11,035 nt of DNA, from the NCBI GenBank assembly GCA_035464115.1, contig DATHSN010000327.1, positions 1 through 11,035 on the forward strand, read 5' to 3'. A program made the position numbers and the translations under genes. The DNA comes from DATHSN01 sp035464115 (lineage in GTDB: Bacteria; Actinomycetota; Acidimicrobiia; Acidimicrobiales; SKKL01). Each line of letters begins with the position of its first letter. Within the stretch, counting starts at the first letter, position 1. Under the pieces are notes generated by a model. It ran no database searches and had not been told where the DNA came from. It was given only the letters and a program-made list of their open reading frames with translations. This document shows, piece after piece, positions 1-8,606 of this stretch.

Positions 1-2
1 TC

Positions 3-59
3 CCCCACCGAACCGGCGAACCCACGGTGCGCCACGCGCACCCACGATTCGCCCGTTCA
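3..59. repeat. REP-like nested inverted repeat, copy 1
   Basis: This unit contains a hairpin inside a hairpin. The outer arms are CGAACCGGCGAA (9-20) and TTCGCCCGTTCA (48-59), which pair at 10 of 12 positions. The inner arms GGTGCGC (26-32) and GCGCACC (36-42) are perfectly complementary around a 3-nt loop CAC. Positions 3-53 are repeated identically at 86-136. There is no T-tract, so a simple intrinsic terminator is unlikely. It lies in the intergenic space beyond the 3' end of kynU, a typical place for REP/BIME-type repeats or mRNA-stabilising hairpins. Confidence 0.8.
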
Positions 60-85
60 TCTGGGTCGGCCGCTCCCGTCCCCGG

Positions 86-142
86 CCCCACCGAACCGGC
101 GAACCCACGGTGCGCCACGCGCACCCACGATTCGCCAGTTCG
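86..142. repeat. REP-like nested inverted repeat, copy 2
   Basis: This is the second copy of the structured repeat; 86-136 is identical to 3-53 over 51 bp. The outer arms at 92-103 and 131-142 pair at 11 of 12 positions, better than in copy 1. The inner perfect 7-bp stem is at 109-115 and 119-125. The copies are separated by a 32-bp non-repeated spacer (54-85). Copy 2 ends 30 bp from the kynU stop codon, so it would be transcribed at the end of the kynU mRNA and could act as a 3' stability or termination structure. Confidence 0.8.
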
Positions 143-171
143 CCCGGCCGGCCGGCCTGGGGGGGGCGCGG

Positions 172-1428
172 TCAGGTCACCTTGCGCGCCGCGGCGTCGA
201 CCTGGCGGTGCTCGCCACGCGCCACCACCCCGACCAGCCGGTCGACGGCGTCCCACACCTCGACGTGGGCGTTGGTGAGCGCCGAGAACCCGAACCGGAT
301 GCGATCGGGGGCGCGGAAGTCGGGGATCACCGCGGCCCGGTCGACCAGCGCTCGGGTGATCGCCCAGGCCTCGTCGTGGCGCAGCGCCACGTGGGCGCCC
401 CGCCGGTCGGGGTCGCGGGGCGACGCCAGCTCGAAGCCGAGGGGTGACAACCGCGCGTCGGCCAGCTCGACGAACAGCGACGTGAGCGCCCGGCTCTTGG
501 CCCGGATGGCGTCGATGCCGGCCTCGGCCACCAGCGCGACCCCTTCGTCGACGAGCGCCAGCGACGGCACCGGCGTGGTGCCCACGAGGAAGCGGGTGAT
601 GCCGGGCTCGGGGTCGTAGGCCGGACCCATGGCGAACAGGTCGCGCTGGCCCCACCAGCCCCAGATCGGCTGGGTGGCGCCCTGCAGCTCGTGGCGCACG
701 TAGAGGAACGCGGGCGAGCCCGGTCCGCCGTTGAGGTGCTTGTAGGTGCACCCCACCGCCAGGTCGACCCCGGCCGCATCGAGCTCGACGGGGACCGAGC
801 CGACCGCGTGGCTCAGGTCCCACAGCACGAGCGCGCCGACCGCGTGGACCGCCTCGGTGACGGCCCGCAGGTCGAGCAGCGCCCCCGACCGGTACGACAC
901 GAGCGACAGCACCACCACCGCCACCTGCTCGTCGAGCGCCTCGACCAGCCGGGCGAGGTCGAGCCCGGTCACCGGATCGGCCGGCACCGTGCGCACCGCT
1001 CCACCCCGTGCCGCCGCCAGCCCCTCGAGCACGTAGCGATCGGTCGGGAACTCGTCGTCGAGGCACACCAGCACCCGCCGGTCGGGGCGCTGGTCGAGCG
1101 CGACGGAGGCCAGCTTGTAGAGGTTGACCGAGGTCGAGTCCGACACGACGACCTGGCCGGGACCGGCGCCGAGGACCGCGGCGCCGATCCGGTCGCCGAT
1201 GCGGGTCGGCCACTCGATCCAGCGCTCCCACGACCGGACCAGACCCACCGCCCACTCCTCCTCGGCGACGTGACGGAGCCGGTCGAGCGCGGCCCGGGTC
1301 GGGCGCCCGAGCGAGTTCCCGTCGAGGTAGATCACCTCGGGGTCGGTGGCGACGAAGCGGTCGCGCAGCGAGGCGAGCGGATCGTCGGCGTCGAGCGCCT
1401 CGGCGACCGACCGGTCGAGCGCGGTCAC
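172..1428 (-). CDS. kynU: Kynureninase
   Basis: This is a PLP-dependent hydrolase (EC 3.7.1.3) that cleaves L-kynurenine to anthranilate and alanine in cytosolic tryptophan degradation. The 418-residue product has the usual family length. It shows the N-terminal GNSLG motif (37-41), the WDLSHAVGSVP segment, the TYKHLNGGPG motif with the PLP lysine at about K230, and the QPIWGWWG and FLVGTTP segments typical of kynureninases. The GTG start at 1428 is chosen because it overlaps the upstream stop as GTGA and gives the expected N-terminus; the frame stays open further upstream, but that sequence is low-complexity Arg/Gly/Pro-rich and belongs to the preceding gene in another frame. It is translationally coupled to the aminotransferase-like gene upstream. 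No other kynurenine-pathway gene (tryptophan dioxygenase, formamidase) is in the window. The identification is firm. Confidence 0.95.
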   Translation of the reverse strand: MTALDRSVAEALDADDPLASLRDRFVATDPEVIYLDGNSLGRPTRAALDRLRHVAEEEWAVGLVRSWERWIEWPTRIGDRIGAAVLGAGPGQVVVSDSTSVNLYKLASVALDQRPDRRVLVCLDDEFPTDRYVLEGLAAARGGAVRTVPADPVTGLDLARLVEALDEQVAVVVLSLVSYRSGALLDLRAVTEAVHAVGALVLWDLSHAVGSVPVELDAAGVDLAVGCTYKHLNGGPGSPAFLYVRHELQGATQPIWGWWGQRDLFAMGPAYDPEPGITRFLVGTTPVPSLALVDEGVALVAEAGIDAIRAKSRALTSLFVELADARLSPLGFELASPRDPDRRGAHVALRHDEAWAITRALVDRAAVIPDFRAPDRIRFGFSALTNAHVEVWDAVDRLVGVVARGEHRQVDAAARKVT

Positions 1429-2582
1429 GTCGTCCCCCGCACCGCGTCGGCGAGGGCGGCCACGAACCGGTCGACGTCGTGGGTGTCGACGTGCGCCCCC
1501 ACCGACACCCGCACCGCGGCGCCGCGCACCGACACGTGGACCTGGCGGTCGCGCAGGGCGGCCGCCACCTCGGCGGGCGCGACCCCGGCGGGCAACCGGA
1601 GGCCGATGAGGTGGGGCGACCGGTGAGCCGGCGCCGCCACCCCGAGCCCGAGCTCGACGGCCGCCTCGGCGATGCGGTCGGTGTGGACCCGCGCCGCGGC
1701 TGCGAGGTCGCCGACCCCCCACGCGGCGATCAGCCGGGCCGAGGTGAGCGCCACCGGCACGAGCGCGAAGTTCGACACCTCACCGGTGTCGTAGCGCCGG
1801 GCACCCGGCTGGTAGTCGTCGCGGTAGTCGACGAGCCCGGCGAAGTCCTCGCTCCCGGCCCGGACGATCCAGTTGTGCTCGATCGGCTGCCCGTCGCGCC
1901 GGTGCGGCGCCGCCCACAGGTAGCCGACGCTGTACGGCCCGAGGAGCCACTTGTAGGTGGCCCCGGCGACGAAGTCGGGTCGGATGCGGGCCACGTCGAA
2001 CGGAGCCGCACCCACCCACTGGGTGGCGTCGACCACCAGGGCGGCGCCCACGGCGCGGGCCGCGGCGCCCACCGCCTCGAGGTCGACCCGGCCGCCGTCG
2101 GTCCAGTGGCACGGGGGGACGGCCACCACCGCCGTGCGGTCGTCGATGGTGGCCAGCACCGAGGCCGTCCAGTCGCCGTCGGCGGGTCGCGGCGCCGCCA
2201 CGACGTCGCCACCTCGTCGCTCGGCCAGCTCGCGCCACGCGTAGACGTTGGACGGGAACTGCTCCGCCAGCACCACCACCCGCTGGCCCCGCTCGAACGC
2301 CACGTTGGCGGCAGCGGTGGCCACGCCGTGGCTCACCGCAGGGGTGAGCGCCACGCCGTCGGCATCGCCGCCGAGGAGGGTCGCCAACGCCGCTCGGAGC
2401 TCGGCGATCGGGCCGAAGAAGTCGTCACCGCTGATCGTCCAGGGCTGCAGCTTGCGGTCGAGCGCGGCCCGGCCCGCCTCGGCCGACGCCCGGGGCAGCG
2501 GGCCCATGTAGGCCGTGTTCAGGTAGGCCACGTCGGCGGGGACGTCGAAGTGGTGGCGCAGCGATCGGGGAGCGTCGGGCAC
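1425..2582 (-). CDS. Class V aminotransferase-fold PLP enzyme
   Basis: The 385-residue product is a fold-type I PLP enzyme of the aminotransferase class V / cysteine desulfurase-like superfamily. Visible hallmarks are YLNTAYMGPLP near the N-terminus, the VVDATQWVGAAPFDV segment with the PLP-binding aspartate, the GATYKWLLGP motif with the PLP lysine at about K211, and a C-terminal VHVSVRGAAVRVS segment. The position where SufS-type desulfurases carry their catalytic cysteine has none, and the only cysteine is at about 158 (PPCHW). Sulfur transfer is therefore unlikely and the substrate is unknown. It is first in a two-gene operon with kynU, and the 4-bp overlap suggests related substrates. 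The GTG at 2582 is preferred because family homology begins just after it; a TACCGT box ends 6 nt upstream, consistent with a leaderless transcript. The frame is open much further upstream, but that runs antisense through the neighbouring hydrolase gene. Confidence 0.88.
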   Translation of the reverse strand: MPDAPRSLRHHFDVPADVAYLNTAYMGPLPRASAEAGRAALDRKLQPWTISGDDFFGPIAELRAALATLLGGDADGVALTPAVSHGVATAAANVAFERGQRVVVLAEQFPSNVYAWRELAERRGGDVVAAPRPADGDWTASVLATIDDRTAVVAVPPCHWTDGGRVDLEAVGAAARAVGAALVVDATQWVGAAPFDVARIRPDFVAGATYKWLLGPYSVGYLWAAPHRRDGQPIEHNWIVRAGSEDFAGLVDYRDDYQPGARRYDTGEVSNFALVPVALTSARLIAAWGVGDLAAAARVHTDRIAEAAVELGLGVAAPAHRSPHLIGLRLPAGVAPAEVAAALRDRQVHVSVRGAAVRVSVGAHVDTHDVDRFVAALADAVRGTT

Positions 2583-2588
2583 GCCGAC

Positions 2589-2594
2589 ACGGTA
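2589..2594 (-). promoter_or_regulatory. Putative -10 box of the aminotransferase-kynU operon
   Basis: Read on the minus strand this is TACCGT, matching the actinobacterial TANNNT -10 consensus. It ends 6 nt before the GTG start at 2582, the spacing expected of a leaderless mRNA. A GTGACC hexamer 14 nt further upstream could serve as a weak, closely spaced -35. No convincing Shine-Dalgarno sequence lies directly before the GTG. This is an inference from pattern only. Confidence 0.4.
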
Positions 2595-2609
2595 GGACGG
2601 CTCCGGGAG

Positions 2610-2631
2610 GTCACGGGGTAGCGTCCGTGAC
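2610..2631. promoter_or_regulatory. Inverted repeat in divergent promoter, probable operator
   Basis: The arms GTCACGG (2610-2616) and CCGTGAC (2625-2631) are perfect 7-bp complements separated by 8 bp, giving a 22-bp dyad of the size bound by dimeric HTH repressors. It sits between the divergent starts at 2582 and 2661. The spacer contains TAGCGT (2619-2624), a possible -10 box for the plus-strand operon, and the left arm overlaps the region where the minus-strand operon's -35 would lie. One regulator could therefore control both directions. The small HTH protein encoded at 3794-4174 is a candidate ligand, but nothing in the sequence proves it. Confidence 0.5.
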
Positions 2632-2660
2632 GAACCAGCGCACACCACACGGGGGACACC

Positions 2661-3797
2661 ATGGCCGACCTGCACGGGACCTGCGACGACCGCTTCCGGG
2701 CGGTGGCCGACACCTTGGCCGCCAACCTCGACTCCGGCGCCGACCTCGGCGCGTCGGTCGCGGTGAGCGTCGACGGCGAGATGCTGGTCGACGTGTGGGG
2801 TGGGCACGCCGACGCGGGCCGCACCCGGTCGTGGGAGAGCGACACGATCGCCAACGTGTGGTCGACCACCAAGACCATGACGGCGCTCTGCGCGCTGATG
2901 CTGGCCGACCGCGGCACGCTCGACCTCCACGCGCCGGTCGCCGAGTACTGGCCCGAGTTCGCCGCCAACGGCAAGGAGGGCGTCGAGGTCCGCCACCTCC
3001 TCGGCCACACCGCTGGTCTGTCGGGCTGGGAGGAGCCGGTCGACGAGTCGGTCCTCTACGACTGGGACCGGGCCACGTCGCTGCTCGCCGCGCAGGCCCC
3101 GTGGTGGGAGCCCGGCACCGCGTCGGGCTACCACGCCGTCACCCAGGGCTACCTGGTCGGCGAGGTCATCCGACGCGTCGACGGTCGCACCGTCGGCCAG
3201 TTCCTCGCCGAGGAGCTGGCCGGCCCGCTGGGCGCCGACTTCCACATCGGGCTGCCGACGGCTGACGACCACCGGGTCGCCGAGCTGGTCCCCCCACCGG
3301 ACATGTCCGAGCAGCTGGCCGCGACAGCGTCCGAGCTCACGATCAAGACCCTCACCAACCCGGTGATGAGCGCCGAGATGACCGCGAGCGACGCGTGGCG
3401 TCGCGCCGAGATCCCCGCCGCCGGCGGGCACGGCAACGCCCGGTCGGTCGCCCGCATCCAGAGCGTGCTGGCGTGCGGCGGCGAGCTCGACGGCCGGCGC
3501 TTCTTGTCGGCCGAGGGGTGCGAGGCGGTGTTCGAGGAGCAGTCCTACGGCGTCGACCTGGTGCTCGGGCTCCCCCTGCGGTTCGGCATGGGCTACGGGC
3601 TGCCCTCCCAGGACATCCCGTTCCCCAACGAGCGCACCTGCTTCTGGGCCGGGTGGGGCGGCTCGCTCGTCATCGTCGACCTCGAGTCGCGCGCCGTGTT
3701 CGCCTACGTGATGAACAAGATGGCCGACGGCCTGGTCGGCGACGACCGGGGCCTCGGCCTGGCCGCCGCCGCCCTGGGCGCCATCGCCGTGGCATGA
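2661..3797 (+). CDS. Serine beta-lactamase-fold hydrolase/esterase
   Basis: The 378-residue product belongs to the serine beta-lactamase superfamily (Pfam Beta-lactamase PF00144, class C/family VIII carboxylesterase type). The catalytic SxxK motif is STTK at 68-71 (Ser68 nucleophile, Lys71). The second motif is centred on Tyr157 in SGYHAVTQGYL, where this esterase branch has YHA rather than YxN. A WGGS motif (332-335) replaces the KTG box. Conserved HLLGHTAGL is at 112-120. There is no signal peptide, so a cytosolic esterase, amidase or peptidase-like role is more likely than secreted antibiotic resistance; the substrate cannot be read from sequence. The ATG at 2661 has a GGGGGA ribosome site (2651-2656) 4 nt upstream. 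It is first of a three-gene operon and overlaps the next gene by ATGA. Confidence 0.88.
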   Translation: MADLHGTCDDRFRAVADTLAANLDSGADLGASVAVSVDGEMLVDVWGGHADAGRTRSWESDTIANVWSTTKTMTALCALMLADRGTLDLHAPVAEYWPEFAANGKEGVEVRHLLGHTAGLSGWEEPVDESVLYDWDRATSLLAAQAPWWEPGTASGYHAVTQGYLVGEVIRRVDGRTVGQFLAEELAGPLGADFHIGLPTADDHRVAELVPPPDMSEQLAATASELTIKTLTNPVMSAEMTASDAWRRAEIPAAGGHGNARSVARIQSVLACGGELDGRRFLSAEGCEAVFEEQSYGVDLVLGLPLRFGMGYGLPSQDIPFPNERTCFWAGWGGSLVIVDLESRAVFAYVMNKMADGLVGDDRGLGLAAAALGAIAVA

Positions 3798-4174
3798 CCG
3801 TCGCCGTGGCCCACCCGCTGCTCGCCGCCCTCGCCCCCGTCGCCACCGCCCTGGGCGCCACGCTGGTCGAGGCGGGCGATCTCGAGCCGGGCGACGTCCC
3901 CCTCGAGTGGGACGGCCAGGTGGTGGGCGGGCTGCGGGTCGCCGGGCTGCACGGGGCGCTCGGACGCCTGCTCGACCAGGCCGAGCGCGAGATGGGCGCG
4001 CCCCTCGCCGAGCTCGACCGCGAGGACAAGCAGGAGGTCGTGCGCCGCCTCGACGAGCAGGGCGCGTTCACCATCCGCCGGGCGGTCGAGGAGGTGGCCG
4101 ACGTGCTCGGCGTCAGCCGCTTCACGATCTACAACTACCTGAACGCCTCCGACCGGCCCGAGGACCGCGCGTGA
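3794..4174 (+). CDS. Small HTH protein, YheO-type (HTH_22) DNA-binding domain
   Basis: This is a 126-residue protein. Its C-terminal half (roughly 74-118) matches the DNA-binding HTH of the YheO family (HTH_22): a DREDKQEVVRRL start, a GAFTIRRAVEEVADVLGVS helix-turn-helix core and a FTIYNYLN recognition-helix end. The N-terminal 70 residues are much shorter than the PAS-like sensor of YheO and I do not recognise a ligand domain there. It is probably a cytosolic transcription factor. The ATG is inside the ATGA overlap with the hydrolase gene, and the stop overlaps the next GTG (GTGA), so translation of all three genes is likely coupled. It may autoregulate through the dyad at 2610-2631; that is inference. 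The HTH assignment is firmer than the regulator role. Confidence 0.72.
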   Translation: MTVAVAHPLLAALAPVATALGATLVEAGDLEPGDVPLEWDGQVVGGLRVAGLHGALGRLLDQAEREMGAPLAELDREDKQEVVRRLDEQGAFTIRRAVEEVADVLGVSRFTIYNYLNASDRPEDRA

Positions 4175-4404
4175 CCGTCACCGTCGAGTTCACCGTCGAG
4201 CCGTTCACCGACGGCGCGCCGGGCCCCCACGTGCAGGCCGCCGTCGACGCCGCATCGGCCACGGGCGGCGTGGTCGACGTCGGCCCCTTCGGCACCACCC
4301 TCACCGGTCCCGCCGCCGACGTCGTCGCCGGCATCCCCGCCGTGGTCGACGCCGCCCTCGCCCACGGCGCCACCCGCATCACCGTCCAGGTGAGCGCCAG
4401 CTGA
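4171..4404 (+). CDS. MTH1187/YkoF-like small protein (thiamine-binding family)
   Basis: This is a 77-residue protein. The early VEFTVEPFTDGAPGPHVQAA segment, the central GPFGTTLTGPA segment (compare the G-T-x-x-E/T-G motif of the family) and the terminal HGATRITVQV strand match the MTH1187/YkoF-like ferredoxin-fold family (Pfam PF01910), whose members form oligomers and in some cases bind thiamine or HMP. The family is usually near 100 residues, so this is a short version. It starts at a GTG in a GTGA overlap with the HTH gene. A ligand-binding partner for the operon is possible, but thiamine binding is not demonstrated by the sequence. It could also be a stand-alone metabolite-binding protein of unknown ligand. 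Confidence 0.65.
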   Translation: MTVTVEFTVEPFTDGAPGPHVQAAVDAASATGGVVDVGPFGTTLTGPAADVVAGIPAVVDAALAHGATRITVQVSAS

Positions 4405-4415
4405 CCGCGTCGAGC

Positions 4416-4820
4416 TCAGTGCAGGCAGAACTCGTTGCCCTCGGGGTCGAGCAGGGTGATCCACCGGCCCTCGGGCTCGTCGAACTCGCCGACGACGACG
4501 GCGCCGAGCGCCGCCAGCTCGCCGGCCCGCTCACGGAGCCGGTCGGGATCGACGTGGACGTCGAGGTGCACCCGGTTCTTGGCCGTCTTGCCCTCGGGGA
4601 CCTTCAGGAAGAACACCCGGGGACCCGCCCCGTCGGGATCGACGATGGCGAACGCCCGGTCGGGGTCGGAGCGGTCGATGCCGAACGCGTCGAGCGCGTC
4701 CTCCCAGGTGGCGAAGCCGGGTGGTGGCGGCTGCTCGACGTAGCCGAGCACCTCGCACCAGAACGCCCCGAGCGTCCGGGGGCTCGCCGCGTCGAACGTG
4801 ATCTGGATGTCGGTGGCCAT
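4416..4820 (-). CDS. VOC (glyoxalase/bleomycin resistance-like) family protein
   Basis: This is a 134-residue single-domain protein of the vicinal oxygen chelate superfamily (Glyoxalase_6-like). Features are the opening IQITFDAASPRTLGAFWCEVLGY, a central KNRVHLDVHVD strand (HLDV is the usual first metal-ligand region of the second beta-alpha-beta-beta-beta unit) and the terminal WITLLDPEGNEFCLH, whose EGNEFCL ending is diagnostic of this family. Many actinobacterial members are of unknown substrate. The ATG at 4820 has a GGGGGAG purine tract immediately upstream on the minus strand. The gene is convergent with the preceding operon (11-bp gap) and divergent from the molybdenum hydroxylase operon. 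No specific function can be assigned. Confidence 0.88.
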   Translation of the reverse strand: MATDIQITFDAASPRTLGAFWCEVLGYVEQPPPPGFATWEDALDAFGIDRSDPDRAFAIVDPDGAGPRVFFLKVPEGKTAKNRVHLDVHVDPDRLRERAGELAALGAVVVGEFDEPEGRWITLLDPEGNEFCLH

Positions 4821-4868
4821 CTCCCCCTTCTACCCGGCCCGAGTTCACGAAGCCGTCACACCGGTCGT

Positions 4869-4885
4869 TTCAACATGTTGTTGAA
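4869..4885. promoter_or_regulatory. Palindromic operator before the molybdenum hydroxylase operon
   Basis: TTCAACA (4869-4875) and TGTTGAA (4879-4885) form a perfect 7-bp dyad with a 3-bp centre, and CAACATGTTG (4871-4880) is itself a 10-bp palindrome. It is AT-rich against a GC-rich background, in the 83-bp gap between divergent starts at 4820 and 4904. The left arm TTCAAC could be a -35, followed after 17 bp by CAGACT (4892-4897) as a weak -10, ending 6 nt before the GTG at 4904. Binding of a dimeric repressor (MarR, TetR or GntR type in shape) would then block the promoter. The cognate regulator is not identifiable. Confidence 0.6.
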
Positions 4886-4903
4886 CCGCGGCAGACTCTC
4901 CCC

Positions 4904-5755
4904 GTGACCTCGGCCGTCTCGATGCCCACCACGCTCGATGGGGCGCTGCACGTCCTCGCCGACCACCCCGACGCCCACGTCCTCGCCGGCGGCACCGACC
5001 TCATGGTCGAGGTGAACTACGGCCATCGCCGCCCCTCGGCGGTGCTCAGCCTGCGCCGGGTCGACGAGCTGCGGGGCTGGCGCATCGACGGCGACGAGAT
5101 CGTGCTCGGCGCCGGGCTCACCTACGCCGAGATGGAGACCGGCGAGCTCGCCGAGCTGCTCCCCGCGCTGGCCCAGGCCGCCCGCACCGTGGGGTCGCCC
5201 CAGATCCGCAACACCGGCACCGTCGGCGGCAACCTCGGCACCGCCTCACCGGCGGGCGACACCCTGCCGGTGCTGTCGGCCCTCGACGCCACCGTGGTGC
5301 TGGCCTCCGTGCGCGGCGAGCGCACCCTGTCGATCCACGACTTCGTCACCGGTCCCAAGCGCACGGCCCGCGAGCCCGACGAGCTCATCGTGGCGGCGCG
5401 GGTCCCCCGCGTGCGGGGCCCGCAGGAGTACCTCAAGGTCGGCACCCGCAACGCCATGGTCATCTCGGTGGCGGGCTGCGCAGTGGTCGTCGACCTCGAC
5501 GGTCGCACCGTGCGCTGCGCGCTCGGGTCGGTCGGGCCGGTCCCCATCCGCTGTCGCGACGCCGAGGCGTTCGTGGTCGGCAAGATCGACTGGGACGCCG
5601 AGCCCGCCCGGGTCAGCGACCCCCGCACCTACGAGACCTTCGGGTCGCTCGCCGCCGAGGCCGCCCGCCCCATCGACGACCACCGGTCCACCGCCGCCTA
5701 CCGTCGCCACGCCTGCGGCGTGATGGCGCGCCGAGCCCTCATGCGGTGCCTGTGA
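4904..5755 (+). CDS. Molybdenum hydroxylase FAD-binding subunit (PucC/CoxM type)
   Basis: This 283-residue medium subunit of a xanthine dehydrogenase-family enzyme binds FAD and passes electrons from the Fe-S subunit to an acceptor. The FAD-binding motifs are AGGTDL (28-33) and TVGGNLGTASPAGD (106-119), in the FAD_binding_5 domain, followed by a CO_deh_flav_C domain (about 175-280). Length is normal for the family. The GTG at 4904 has no clear Shine-Dalgarno; it may be a leaderless start. An internal ATG at 4922 would remove six residues and is an alternative. It leads the three-gene operon, with the palindrome at 4869-4885 directly upstream. The order FAD, FeS, Mo matches pucC-pucE-pucD and coxM-coxS-coxL type clusters. 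Confidence 0.92.
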   Translation: MTSAVSMPTTLDGALHVLADHPDAHVLAGGTDLMVEVNYGHRRPSAVLSLRRVDELRGWRIDGDEIVLGAGLTYAEMETGELAELLPALAQAARTVGSPQIRNTGTVGGNLGTASPAGDTLPVLSALDATVVLASVRGERTLSIHDFVTGPKRTAREPDELIVAARVPRVRGPQEYLKVGTRNAMVISVAGCAVVVDLDGRTVRCALGSVGPVPIRCRDAEAFVVGKIDWDAEPARVSDPRTYETFGSLAAEAARPIDDHRSTAAYRRHACGVMARRALMRCL

Positions 5756-5768
5756 CCGCCGCCCCGCT

Positions 5769-5772
5769 GGAG
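5769..5772 (+). promoter_or_regulatory. Ribosome binding site of the Fe-S subunit gene
   Basis: GGAG lies 8 nt before the ATG at 5781, in the 25-nt gap after the FAD-subunit stop. It supports the chosen start and indicates independent initiation inside the operon. Confidence 0.6.
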
Positions 5773-5780
5773 ACCACACC

Positions 5781-6249
5781 ATGAGCGAGACCTATGCCCT
5801 GCGGGTCAACGGCGAGGACCGCCCGGTCGACGCCGCCTGGCTCGGCGAATCGCTGCTCTACGTGCTGCGCGAGCGCCTCGGGCTGCCCGGCGCCAAGAAC
5901 GCGTGCGAGCAGGGCGAGTGCGGATCGTGCTCGGTGCTCGTCGACGGCGCGCTCGTGTGCTCGTGCCTCGAGCTCGCCGCCGCGTGCGTCGGCACCGAGA
6001 TCACCACGGTCGAGGGCCTCGAGCCCGACGGCGCCCTCACCGACGTCCAGCAGGCGTTCCTCACCGAGGGCGCGGTGCAGTGCGGCTTCTGCACGCCCGG
6101 GCTCGTCGTCGCCGTGCACGACCTGCTCGACCGCAACCCCCTGCCCACCGAGCTCGAGATCCGTGAGGCGCTGGCCGGCAACCTGTGCCGCTGCACCGGC
6201 TACGGCCGCATCCTGGCCGCCGTCCAGTCGGTGACCGAGGTCCGCATCC

Positions 6250-6257
<8 letters not shown>
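5781..6257 (+). CDS. Molybdenum hydroxylase [2Fe-2S] subunit (PucE/CoxS type)
   Basis: This is the 158-residue electron-transfer subunit with two [2Fe-2S] clusters. The plant-ferredoxin-type cluster ligands are C42, C47, C50 and C62, in the family's standard C-x4-C-x2-C-x11-C spacing. The second, helical domain has C101-x2-C104 (QCGFCTPG) and C136-x-C138 (LCRCTGY). All eight ligands are present and the length is normal, so the protein looks functional. It sits between the FAD and Mo subunits, has a GGAG ribosome site, and overlaps the Mo-subunit start by 8 bp. Confidence 0.96.
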
Positions 6258-8526
<2,269 letters not shown>

Positions 8527-8531
8527 CCGAC

Positions 8532-8558
8532 GCCCCGCCCGGCCCCGACCGGCGGGGC
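8532..8558 (+). terminator. GC-rich hairpin after the molybdenum hydroxylase operon
   Basis: GCCCCGCC (8532-8539) and GGCGGGGC (8551-8558) form a perfect 8-bp all-G/C stem around an 11-nt loop, starting 5 bp after the Mo-subunit stop. There is no T-tract, as is common for high-GC actinobacterial terminators, so it may terminate, attenuate or only protect the mRNA. Confidence 0.5.
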
Positions 8559-8570
8559 CCGGGGCTGCGA

Positions 8571-8576
8571 TACGGT
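8571..8576 (+). promoter_or_regulatory. Putative -10 box of the phosphoribosyltransferase gene
   Basis: TACGGT fits TANNNT and lies in the gap after the terminator-like hairpin, 30 nt before the GTG at 8607. A GGAGGA ribosome site (8594-8599) follows, 7 nt before the start. Together they suggest the gene has its own promoter rather than depending only on read-through from the hydroxylase operon. Confidence 0.45.
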
Positions 8577-8606
8577 GCCGGAACCGACGAGACGGAGGAA
8601 GCGCAC

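Noticed and set aside
3..136. CRISPR array interpretation of the two 51-bp repeats
   Set aside because: There are only two copies, the nested symmetry is atypical of CRISPR repeats, the unit is too long and no cas gene is nearby.
27..619. Plus-strand open frames across the repeat and the kynU 3' end
   Set aside because: They are short and low-complexity, they partly translate the hairpin repeats, and they are antisense to kynU.
1429..1722. N-terminal extension of the kynureninase frame
   Set aside because: It overlaps the conserved C-terminal coding region of the upstream PLP enzyme and is Arg/Gly-rich; the GTG at 1428 gives the normal kynureninase length.
2583..3431. N-terminal extension of the class V aminotransferase frame
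   Set aside because: It runs antisense through the beta-lactamase-fold gene and contains no recognisable domain; family homology starts right after the GTG at 2582.
2661..3797. Antibiotic-resistance beta-lactamase
   Set aside because: There is no signal peptide, the second motif is YHA and the third WGGS rather than YxN and KTG; this fits an esterase-like branch.
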